Below, piece by piece: positions 18,285-25,563 of a stretch of DNA of 54,729 nucleotides (the first letter of the stretch is position 1; each line of letters opens with the position of its first letter). The notes beneath the pieces are model-generated. The model searched no databases. It worked only from the letters and a program-made list of their open reading frames with translations, and had not been told where the DNA came from. The stretch is taken from the NCBI GenBank assembly GCA_029251525.1, contig JAQXDE010000043.1, positions 1 to 54,729 on the forward strand, written 5' to 3'. Source of the stretch: Saprospiraceae bacterium. GTDB lineage: Bacteria > Bacteroidota > Bacteroidia > Chitinophagales > Saprospiraceae. The position numbers were made by a program, and so were the translations under genes.

Positions 18285-19141
18285 CAACCATTCTCACATT
18301 ATTAGCTTCAGTAGTTCCTGGTTTATTGATTTGTTATTTCATTTTCAAGCAGGACAAACATGAAAAAGAACCGCTCCCATTTTTAGCAATTTGCTTTGGG
18401 TTAGGCATTGCTATTTTCTATGTAGCTAGAATTGGAGAAGGGTTTATGGATGATTTAATTACTCCATTTGTGGAAGAAAATAAACTAGATCCAAATACTC
18501 ATTTTGGAGTCTTATTTTACTCTGCATTTATTCGAACAGCCTTAGTGGAGGAGCTTTTAAAACTTACCATACTTATTGCCATTCCTTTTAACCATAAACA
18601 ATTTAATGAACCGATGGATGGAATCGTTTATGCAGTGATAATTGGGATGGGTTTTGCGATTGTAGAAAACATAATTTATTGCATGCCTCATGATGTCACC
18701 TTGGCTATTGTTCGAGATTTTACTGCAGTTCCCTCACATGCAGTTTTTGGAGTTATTTTGGGATACTATGTTGGAATGGCAAAATTTGATAAAACTAATT
18801 TGTTTAAAAACACTTTGATTGGACTTTTTTTGGCCGTGGCTGTTCATGGATTATATGACTTTTTTCTATTCCAACGATATGATAATTGGTTGATGATTTT
18901 GGCAACTTTTGTTTTAATGGGTGGACTATTTTTTTCTCGAAAATTCATCACTAGACATCAAGAAGATTCTCCTTTTAATCATCCAAATTTAATAGAACAT
19001 TTTCCTGATGATAAAACGAGATTAAATAAAAAAATAAAACATCAACCCAGTAATTTAGATTATGAGGATAATGAAATACTCTCTACCGTATTATACAAAA
19101 TGAAAGAAAAGGAGAGTTTAGAAAAAGAAGAGGAAGAATAG
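18281..19141 (+). CDS. PrsW-family intramembrane metalloprotease
   Basis: A multi-pass membrane protein of the PrsW/CPBP-related group, whose founding member cleaves an anti-sigma factor in Bacillus. About eight hydrophobic segments are present. The signature VEELLKL (E90, E91), the IVENIIY motif, VPSHAVFG and VHGLYDFF provide the Glu/His set expected for metal binding. No ATG fits before the first membrane span; TTG at 18281, overlapping the previous stop as TTGA, is the best start. The charged C-terminal tail (about 225-286) is predicted cytosolic. The substrate is unknown. Confidence 0.82.
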   Translation: MTTILTLLASVVPGLLICYFIFKQDKHEKEPLPFLAICFGLGIAIFYVARIGEGFMDDLITPFVEENKLDPNTHFGVLFYSAFIRTALVEELLKLTILIAIPFNHKQFNEPMDGIVYAVIIGMGFAIVENIIYCMPHDVTLAIVRDFTAVPSHAVFGVILGYYVGMAKFDKTNLFKNTLIGLFLAVAVHGLYDFFLFQRYDNWLMILATFVLMGGLFFSRKFITRHQEDSPFNHPNLIEHFPDDKTRLNKKIKHQPSNLDYEDNEILSTVLYKMKEKESLEKEEEE

Positions 19142-19269
19142 AGTCACGGATTTTAAAATTATTATTTTTTCGAAGAGCATTTCCTGACCTTCATTTTCAC
19201 TTTTTAAATATATTACATTATTATTTTTCTCAATATGATAGTTCCTATCTGCACTATTCAATTATTCAC

Positions 19270-19804
19270 TCAATGCCGAGTTAATGGGTGCTTCAACCCA
19301 TACTTAGTAGGCTTCCATAATTGTTTGACGAAATTAATAATGCTCTTATCCCAATTGGATAATTTTCTTTTTTACGATTTAGAACTAAAAGATGCACCGC
19401 ATCATGATTTTTTCAGATTTCGTAATTCTCAATTTAGTGATGGTGCCAAATCCTTCTTTTACAGTTGGATCAACTCCCATTTTGACATAACATCTTGTAA
19501 AGAATTCTAGTACAATAGGCACATTACAAACTGTCGACCTAAAATAAAATTTAAAAATACCGTCGCTGATAATATTTGTAATAGATGATTTAAATAAGAT
19601 ACCACGAGCTATGGCATTATTATTTGACAGAATATTTACTTAACCAAAATTGATTATTTCATTACCATTCAAAGAGGGAAAGGTATAACTATTTCGTTTT
19701 GGTCTTACATAAAAATCATCAGTACCTCCAATTTATTTTAAGGTTTCAGCTTTTATTTTTGGAAAAAAAATCAACAAAATAATAACAGCTAAGACCGTGC
19801 GCAT
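19270..19804 (-). pseudogene. Decayed secreted protein gene, possibly a di-heme cytochrome c peroxidase remnant
   Basis: From the ATG at 19804 a frame opens with an intact-looking signal peptide (MRTVLAVIILLIFFPKIKAE). It is broken by TAA at 19733-19735 and 19640-19642 and ends at 19385. The frame continues between the stops with protein-like composition. Near its end GFGTITKLRITKSE, then after a shift a His-Asp-Gly-like MHDG remnant and a LKHP segment, recall the C-terminal region of MauG/CcpA-type peroxidases (L-R-N-I-T-K-S...MHDG). No CxxCH heme motif survives. That this is a decayed gene is likely; its identity is tentative. Confidence 0.35.
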
Positions 19805-20209
19805 AGTGTTTGTTATTTTGTGTAGATCAAAGTTTCAAACCACCTAACCTTTATTTCCACAAAAAAACTATTAGCCTAATTAACTTCATGAAGTTAAAAT
19901 TGTTGGTAGAAGAAAAAAAATGCTCCATCCCTTATTTAGGAAATTTTATAAAATTGATTATTCAATTTATATAACTCAAAAAATAGCCTTAGACATATGT
20001 ATATCAGTTTTTCTACCACACACAATTAAAAAACTTAAACAACTATTTTATTGATGGCCTAAAAGATAGAAATATTCTGCCTGCAAGGAATGTATCTTGT
20101 AGTTATTGAGAAAAATTGAGAAAAATCTGTAATTAAAAAAGGTCTAGAAAAGAATAGAAATAAAAATCCATAGGAAAGATTGGCGAACAGATATATTTAC
20201 CTAGATCGT
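19805..20209. other. 405-bp spacer with an 18-bp perfect palindrome
   Basis: TTAACTTCATGAAGTTAA at 19880-19897 is a perfect palindrome, suggestive of a dimeric-protein operator. It lies about 75 bp upstream of the decayed gene's start. The remainder is AT-rich with no supported gene. Confidence 0.4.
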
Positions 20210-20249
20210 AAAAACAAAAAAAGCTTTGCGATATACATCGCAAAGCTTT
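20210..20249 (-). terminator. Terminator of tRNA-Asn
   Basis: Perfect 13-bp arms (20220-20232 and 20237-20249) carry GCTTTGCGAT and its complement. On the minus strand a TTTTTGTTTTT tract follows. It lies just after the tRNA 3' end. Confidence 0.85.
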
Positions 20250-20256
20250 ATTTTTG

Positions 20257-20330
20257 CGCCCCCTCAAGGACTCGAACCTTGGACCTACGGATTAACAGTC
20301 CGGCGCTCTAACCAGCTGAGCTAAGGGGGC
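20257..20330 (-). tRNA. tRNA-Asn (GTT)
   Basis: A 74-nt cloverleaf on the minus strand. The 7-bp acceptor GCCCCCT pairs with AGGGGGC, followed by a G discriminator. The D arm contains GCTCAGCTGGTTAGAGC, the anticodon stem-loop is GGACTGTTAATCC with GTT, and the T arm contains GGTTCGAGTCC. CCA is not encoded. It has its own promoter and terminator. Confidence 0.97.
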
Positions 20331-20381
20331 TAATTTGCCTAAAAAAACATAAAAAAGCTCCTATCTTTTTAAAAGCGAATG

Positions 20382-20412
20382 CAAAGATATATTTTTCAGA
20401 AAAAAAATGCAA
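20382..20412 (-). promoter_or_regulatory. tRNA-Asn promoter
   Basis: Minus strand: TTG (20412-20410), 20 nt, TATCTTTG then C (20389-20382). The predicted start is about 45 nt before the tRNA. Confidence 0.65.
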
Positions 20413-20457
20413 TCTTTGTAGCTCTTTTTTTAAAAAAACTTTTAAATTTTTTCGAAC

Positions 20458-21381
20458 ATGAGTTTATTAACAGTTGGAACAGTTGCTTTTGATTCAATCG
20501 AAACTCCATTTGGCAAGGCAGATCGTGTTGTTGGAGGAGCTTGTACCTATATTAGTATAGCTGCTTCATATTTCACCAAAGACATCAATTTAGTTTCTGT
20601 AGTTGGAGATGATTTTCCAGAAGCAGAACTGAAATATATGAAAAAACGCGGTATAAACCTCGAAGGTCTTGATGTAAAGAAAGGAGAAAAATCTTTCTTT
20701 TGGGCTGGAAAATACCACGATAACATGAATCAGCGAGATACCCTAGCCACTGAGTTAAATGTATTAGCTGACTTCAATCCGAAATTGCCTGAGAGTTATA
20801 AAAATTCCAAATATTTGATGTTAGGAAACTTAACTCCTGAAGTTCAACTAAAGGTCATCAAGCAAATGAAGAAACGACCTAAATTAATCGTTTTGGATAC
20901 AATGAACTTTTGGATGGACATTGCAATGCCTGCTTTAAAAAAAGTAATTAAACATGTTGATGTTATTACTATTAATGATGAAGAAGCTCGACAATTATCA
21001 GGTGAGTACTCATTAGTAAAAGCTGCAAAAGTAATTCAAAAAATGGGTCCTAAATATTTAGTCATCAAAAAAGGAGAACATGGAGCTTTACTTTTTTCAG
21101 GTGAAAAAATGTTTTATGCTCCTGCTTTACCTTTAGCCGAGGTTTTTGATCCAACTGGAGCAGGTGATACTTTTGCAGGTGGTTTTATTGGCTACATTGC
21201 AAAAACTGGAAATATTTCTTTCGAAAATATGAAACGTGCTGTAATTTACGGCTCAGCAATGGCCTCATTTTGTGTGGAGGAGTTCAGTATAGGAAGATTG
21301 AAAAAATTAAATGCTCGAACCATAAATGCACGAGTTAAGAAATTTTCCAGTTTAGTGAATTTTAATATGAAAAATAAATAG
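20458..21381 (+). CDS. PfkB-family sugar kinase
   Basis: Transfers phosphate from ATP to a sugar or nucleoside; the exact substrate is unknown. The 307-aa protein starts with the ribokinase-fold strand LLTVGTVAFDSIETP and the substrate-contact GGACTYISIAASYF. It carries the anion hole and catalytic base in DPTGAGDTFAGGF (Asp at about 228). The gene lies alone between tRNA-Asn (divergent) and rlmN (convergent). Confidence 0.88.
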   Translation: MSLLTVGTVAFDSIETPFGKADRVVGGACTYISIAASYFTKDINLVSVVGDDFPEAELKYMKKRGINLEGLDVKKGEKSFFWAGKYHDNMNQRDTLATELNVLADFNPKLPESYKNSKYLMLGNLTPEVQLKVIKQMKKRPKLIVLDTMNFWMDIAMPALKKVIKHVDVITINDEEARQLSGEYSLVKAAKVIQKMGPKYLVIKKGEHGALLFSGEKMFYAPALPLAEVFDPTGAGDTFAGGFIGYIAKTGNISFENMKRAVIYGSAMASFCVEEFSIGRLKKLNARTINARVKKFSSLVNFNMKNK

Positions 21382-21400
21382 CGCTAATTTTTTCAATAAA

Positions 21401-21435
21401 AAAGGACCGAGCCTTTTGAAGGACTCGGTCTTTTT
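21401..21435. terminator. Bidirectional terminator between the PfkB gene and rlmN
   Basis: GACCGAG and CTCGGTC form a 7-bp GC-rich stem with a CC/GG inner extension and A-tract/T-tract flanks. It suits both convergent transcripts. Confidence 0.75.
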
Positions 21436-21456
21436 ATTTTTTTATAAAAAAATAAA

Positions 21457-22512
21457 TTATTCTTTATTCGCCAGTTGCCCACAAGCAGCATCAATGTCTT
21501 TACCTCGACTTCTTCTTACAGTAATCATAACATTTCTTTTACGTAAATATTGAGCGAACAAATCAATCCGGTCTTCTGATGATTTTTCAAATTCAGCACC
21601 ATCTATTGGATTATATTCGATAACATTTACTTTTACTGGAAAACGGTTACATAATTTAAAGAGATTAGCAGCATCAACTAGAGTATCATTGAAATTTTGA
21701 AAAGCAATATATTCGTAGCTAATTTTATTCTTTGTTTTTTGATAAAAATATTCAATTGCATCCATTATCACAGCCAAATTATTTTGCTCATTTATTGGCA
21801 TGATCTCATCTCGTTTTTCATCATCTGCAGCATGAAGGGAAAGTGCTAGATTAAATTTCACTTCATCATCTGCCAACTTTCGAATCATCTTCGCAATTCC
21901 TGCTGTACTTACAGTAATCCGCCTTGGAGACATATGTAACCCATCAGGCGAGGTAATCATATTTATGCTTTCCATCACACTTTTATATGCCAATAGTGGT
22001 TCTCCCATTCCCATATAAACAATATTAGTTAATGGATGACCAAATGTTTCTATAGCTTGCTGATTTACTAAAACAACTTGATCAAAAATTTCAGAAGCAT
22101 CCAAATTTCGAACTCGTTTCATTTTTCCTGTTGCACAAAATTTGCATGTCAAACTGCAACCAACCTGGGATGAAACACAAACAGTAAATCGATTATCCGA
22201 AGGAACTGGTATCAAAACTGCTTCTATCATATGCCCATCATACAATCGATATCTAGATTTAATGGTTCCATCTGCGCTACGTTGTACTTTGTCTTCTTGA
22301 ATCACATTGATGACAAAATTTTCTTCCAGAGATTCTCGAAGGTCTTTTGACAGATTTGACATTTCACCAAATACTCTCGCTCCTTTTTTCCACAACCATT
22401 CATAAACTTGTTTAGCTCGAAATTTCTTTTCTCCCATCTCGAGAAAATAATTTTCCAATGCTTCCAAGTCAAACTTGCGAATATCAATTTTTGAAATAAT
22501 TTTTTCAGACAT
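21457..22512 (-). CDS. rlmN: 23S rRNA (adenine-2503-C2)-methyltransferase RlmN
   Basis: A radical-SAM enzyme that methylates A2503 of 23S rRNA and A37 of some tRNAs. The N-terminal helical domain (FRAKQVYEWLWKKGA, about 31-45) precedes the radical-SAM cluster motif CSLTCKFC (about 120-127) with GMGEPL downstream. The C-terminal catalytic Cys lies in DAACGQL. I start at the ATG at 22512 (MSEKIISKID), giving 351 aa. A longer frame to 22548 would begin within the promoter itself, which ends about 5 bp before this ATG. Confidence 0.95.
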   Translation of the reverse strand: MSEKIISKIDIRKFDLEALENYFLEMGEKKFRAKQVYEWLWKKGARVFGEMSNLSKDLRESLEENFVINVIQEDKVQRSADGTIKSRYRLYDGHMIEAVLIPVPSDNRFTVCVSSQVGCSLTCKFCATGKMKRVRNLDASEIFDQVVLVNQQAIETFGHPLTNIVYMGMGEPLLAYKSVMESINMITSPDGLHMSPRRITVSTAGIAKMIRKLADDEVKFNLALSLHAADDEKRDEIMPINEQNNLAVIMDAIEYFYQKTKNKISYEYIAFQNFNDTLVDAANLFKLCNRFPVKVNVIEYNPIDGAEFEKSSEDRIDLFAQYLRKRNVMITVRRSRGKDIDAACGQLANKE

Positions 22513-22516
22513 AGTA

Positions 22517-22549
22517 CAAAGGTAAATCTTTGTAGTGAGTTTTTCCAAA
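22517..22549 (-). promoter_or_regulatory. rlmN promoter, implying a leaderless mRNA
   Basis: Minus strand: TTTG (22549-22546), 21 nt, TACCTTTG (22524-22517). Transcription should begin at about 22510-22513, which is the ATG itself (22512). Confidence 0.6.
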
Positions 22550-22894
22550 CTTAAGTTTCACTATATTCCTATTTTCATTTTATCAAAAAACTCATCTCTA
22601 ATCCAGTTCCATCATCCAAGATAACAATCGAGTATCTTTTTCTACCAAATAGTTCCATTGACTTTTGAAAAGCTAATAATTAAAAAAAATCAAACAGGAT
22701 ACTTTCTTATTTTTTAAAAGTTTCAGAAAAAAAAGATTTTTCTGTCATCTTTAAAATAAAATTATTTGTAACTGCCCTTTGCATTATAAAAAATTATGAT
22801 TTTTAATAAACATTCCTCTAACTGCTAAGCTAATTATTAACGAGTATTTCAGTCCAACAAAAATATTTTAGCCTACTATTATTACAGATTTAGT
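22550..22894. other. Spacer between rlmN and the small-RNA units
   Basis: AT-rich, with stops in all frames. I see no supported gene, repeat or regulatory motif. Confidence 0.4.
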
Positions 22895-22897
22895 GAA

Positions 22898-22996
22898 ATA
22901 AAAAAACCCTACATCATGCATGATGTAAGGTCATTTGGGTTTTGTGGGATAAACAAAAACACGGTATTTTCTAAATAGAATGCTGTTTCATTGTGT
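22898..22996 (-). ncRNA. Small RNA candidate 1 (tandem unit, terminator-proximal copy)
   Basis: The predicted start follows the -7 element at 23001-23008. The transcript of about 95 nt ends in a terminator whose stem contains the palindrome ACATCATGCATGATGT (22911-22926) with CCT/AAGG at the base and seven U (22906-22900). Just before the stem is the module AAAACCCAAATGACCTT, which is shared with unit 2. The 5' part differs from unit 2. No open reading frame of useful length is present. Confidence 0.5.
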
Positions 22997-23000
22997 ATTT

Positions 23001-23045
23001 CAAATATAGATACTTTTTAAATAAATAAATGTAACGAGAGTCACA
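23001..23045 (-). promoter_or_regulatory. Promoter of small RNA 1 with CRP-type box
   Basis: TATATTTG on the minus strand (23008-23001). A TGTAA-N6-TCACA box (23030-23045), one mismatch from the CRP consensus TGTGA-N6-TCACA, is centred at 23037.5, 29.5 bp upstream. No -33 TTG is present. Confidence 0.55.
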
Positions 23046-23072
23046 AAGGGTTATTGATTTTTGCTAATAGTT

Positions 23073-23164
23073 TTAAAAAAAACCTTGCATCTTACAATGC
23101 AAGGTCATTTGGTTTTAATAAAATAACTAATGATATGAGATATTTTGGGACTACTACTTTTAAA
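23073..23164 (-). ncRNA. Small RNA candidate 2 (tandem unit, upstream copy)
   Basis: A transcript of about 90 nt from the -7 element at 23169-23176. It ends in a perfect CCTTGCAT/ATGCAAGG stem (23083-23090/23097-23104) followed by eight U (23082-23075). The stem is preceded by AAAACCAAATGACCTT, nearly identical to unit 1. Unit length and internal spacing match unit 1 (about 168-175 bp apart), so the two are a diverged tandem duplication. Confidence 0.5.
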
Positions 23165-23168
23165 TAAA

Positions 23169-23235
23169 CAAATTTATATATCCTTAGAGTAAATAAATTT
23201 GATGAAAATCATACACAGGCAGTGACTTTCATCAA
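23169..23235 (-). promoter_or_regulatory. Promoter of small RNA 2 with two CRP/FNR-type boxes
   Basis: TAAATTTG on the minus strand (23176-23169). TTGATGAAAATCAT (23199-23212) is centred 29.5 bp upstream. A second box, TTGATGAAAGTCAC on the other strand (23222-23235), is centred 23 bp further away. The first box is nearly identical to those at 10962-10997. Confidence 0.6.
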
Positions 23236-23240
23236 TAGTT

Positions 23241-24071
23241 TTATTAAAAAAAGTAGTAAAGTCAATCTTAATGCATTTCTATGTATAAATAAACTAAAAA
23301 TAGCTTTCCTCTTGATTTATAAATCGTTTGATCCAGTCTAGTAGGATATGCAATCATTCACTATTCTTGATTTATCATCACAAACCTCTTTTAATATAGG
23401 ATCAAAATATTATACCATCCAACAAAAAAAGAAAAGGCTGTTCATTTTTATCCTGAAAGGATCTATACCAACTTTCTTTTGGTTTATGAAAAATCATTGG
23501 ATTTCGATAACTGAAATCTTTGTAAAAAACCATTATTTATTCCATTTTACGTTGATAATGTAATCTTTTCAAACTGAGAACACCCATTAAAATCGTCAAT
23601 TGTAGCTCTAAATTTATCATTAGACCTATTTCTCTCTAAAAATAGAATTTCTCAGTTTTTCATAAATATCAAGTTTTCCATTATTTATGATTGATAGCTC
23701 TGAATTTAAGTTCTAACCCAAAGTGAATTGTCAGATATACTTTATTTATTATTATTCTACAATTTAACAACTCAATCCAGGATTATATTACTAATCATAA
23801 TAAGTTTAGGCAATCACATATTTTTCCTAATCAGATATTACTTCATTTTGAACAAATACAATAATGTGATAGTTTCTATCGGAATTGTTTCTCCATCAAC
23901 AAAATATTTATTAACAGAGTAATATTCCTACACCTTCCTATATAACTACCAGCCTCACATTTATTATTTAAAAAAATGCCCAACTTCCTTTAATTGAGCT
24001 TTATTTTTTATTCCAACCTCCATTTCTTACTTTCACTTCGAGAATTTCATTTTTTAACCTCCAACCTTATC
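23241..24071. other. 831-bp gene-poor stretch
   Basis: AT-rich spacer before the Nramp-like gene. Short frames exist on both strands, but none shows a recognisable domain, coding-like start or promoter. A minus-strand fragment at about 23560-23660 has protein-like composition (RSNDKFRATIDDFNGC) and could be debris of a lost gene. I make no call. Confidence 0.35.
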
Positions 24072-25394
24072 ATGGCAAAAGTAATTTCTTTCTCCAAAGG
24101 ATTTCGAAGTATCGTTTTCTGGTCTATCATATCCGCCGCATTTATAGGGCCAGGAACTGTAACAACCGCATCAAAAGCAGGTGCATCTTTTCAACTAGCT
24201 TTACTCTGGGCTCTATTCTTTTCAACTTTTGCAACCATTATCTTACAAGAAGCAGCAGCTAGAATTACGATCGCTTCAGGCAAAAGTTTAGGGGAAATCA
24301 TTGCACTAAAATATCAAAATTCTAGCTCCAAATTAAGCTGGATTGTCTTTCTATCTATTGCGTTTGGGTGTGCAGCTTATCAAGCAGGAAATATGCTTGG
24401 TGCAATTGAAGGCATGAAATTAATAACAGTTTTTTCTCCAAAAATAATGACCGTTGGTTTAGCACTTTTTGCTTTTGCGATTTTAATGTTGGGTAATTTC
24501 AGAAGTATTGCAAATATTTTAGGAATTGTCGTTGCATTGATGGGGATTGCATTTATCTATGTTGCTTATCAAACAAATTTTAGTTTTGGAGGAATTCTAC
24601 AATCGGCAGTAGTCCCTTCTTTTCCTCAAGGCTCATCACTTTTAATTATAGGACTAGTTGGAACCACCATTGTTCCATATAACCTATTTTTAGCATCTGG
24701 AATCTCTCAAGGTCAAAGTATTTCCGAAATGCGTATTGGTATTGTTATAGCTGTTTTAATTGGAGGTTTAATTTCAATGGCAATTATGTTAGTGGGTTCT
24801 CAACTAACTAGTGAATTTTCATTCGCTGCACTTGCTGATATGATGAAAATTAGAATGGGCGATTTTGGAGGAAGTCTTTTTGCATTTGGACTTTTTGCCG
24901 CAGGGTTAACCTCTTCCATTACTGCACCATTAGCAGCAGCAGTAACCGCTAAAAGTTTATTTGGCTCAAAAAAAAAAGAATGGGATGTCAATGGAAAAAA
25001 CTTTAAAATGGTCTGGGGAGTTATTTTGTTAATCGGTTTAATCTCCGGTTTAACCATAGGAAAACCAATTTTAGCTATTATTGCTGCTCAAGCAATTAAT
25101 GGAATTCTTTTACCCATTGTTGCTATCTTTTTAATTTTAGCGGTGAATGATTCTTCTTTGATTCCAAAAGCTTATCTAAATTCTAGTTTATCAAATTCAG
25201 TCATGATATTTTTAGTTACGGTAAGCTGTTTTTTAGGAATCAACAATATTTTTAATGCTTTAGGGAAAACAGTAGAAAACTTAAAAATAAACTCAGACCT
25301 ACAATTTAATTTAGTGACCACTTTAACCTTATTAATAATGTTTTGGTTGATTTATAAGATATTTATTACCAAGAAATATACTCCCACTAATTGA
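24072..25394 (+). CDS. Nramp-related membrane transporter with altered metal-site motifs
   Basis: A multi-pass inner-membrane transporter of 440 aa with about eleven hydrophobic segments. Placement in the Nramp/SLC11 family rests on AAFIGPGTVTTA in TM1, the YQAGNMLGA segment in TM3 and IVPYNLFL in TM6. Canonical metal ligands are replaced: TM1 DPGN is GPGT (26-29) and TM6 MPHN is VPYN (201-204). Mn/Fe transport should therefore not be assumed. I start at the ATG at 24072 (MAKVISFSKGF); the TTG-led extension upstream is not supported. It is monocistronic. Confidence 0.8.
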   Translation: MAKVISFSKGFRSIVFWSIISAAFIGPGTVTTASKAGASFQLALLWALFFSTFATIILQEAAARITIASGKSLGEIIALKYQNSSSKLSWIVFLSIAFGCAAYQAGNMLGAIEGMKLITVFSPKIMTVGLALFAFAILMLGNFRSIANILGIVVALMGIAFIYVAYQTNFSFGGILQSAVVPSFPQGSSLLIIGLVGTTIVPYNLFLASGISQGQSISEMRIGIVIAVLIGGLISMAIMLVGSQLTSEFSFAALADMMKIRMGDFGGSLFAFGLFAAGLTSSITAPLAAAVTAKSLFGSKKKEWDVNGKNFKMVWGVILLIGLISGLTIGKPILAIIAAQAINGILLPIVAIFLILAVNDSSLIPKAYLNSSLSNSVMIFLVTVSCFLGINNIFNALGKTVENLKINSDLQFNLVTTLTLLIMFWLIYKIFITKKYTPTN

Positions 25395-25563
25395 AAAGAA
25401 CATTTCTATTAATAATAGCTTGGTATATGGATTACGTAATATAATATCCCTTATTTTTTAAACTCATCTCAATCAAAAGAATCTTAGCAGATGCGAGGTT
25501 CCTTTCTTTACTCCTAAATTCCACTTTACTGTTGAATCATTTTCCAAATTAAAATCAAATATT

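Noticed and set aside
19235-19510. Plus-strand frame of 91 codons
   Set aside because: It lies antisense to the decayed minus-strand gene, and its sequence is better explained by that gene.
22911-23104. Short peptide frame starting MTLH shared by both small-RNA units
   Set aside because: The start and first codons coincide only because the conserved terminator module spans them. The frames then stop after 6 and 11 codons at different places, with no ribosome signal.
23348-23922. Two plus-strand frames of 71 and 64 codons in the gene-poor stretch
   Set aside because: Composition follows the AT-rich background, with no domain, no plausible promoter and no partner.
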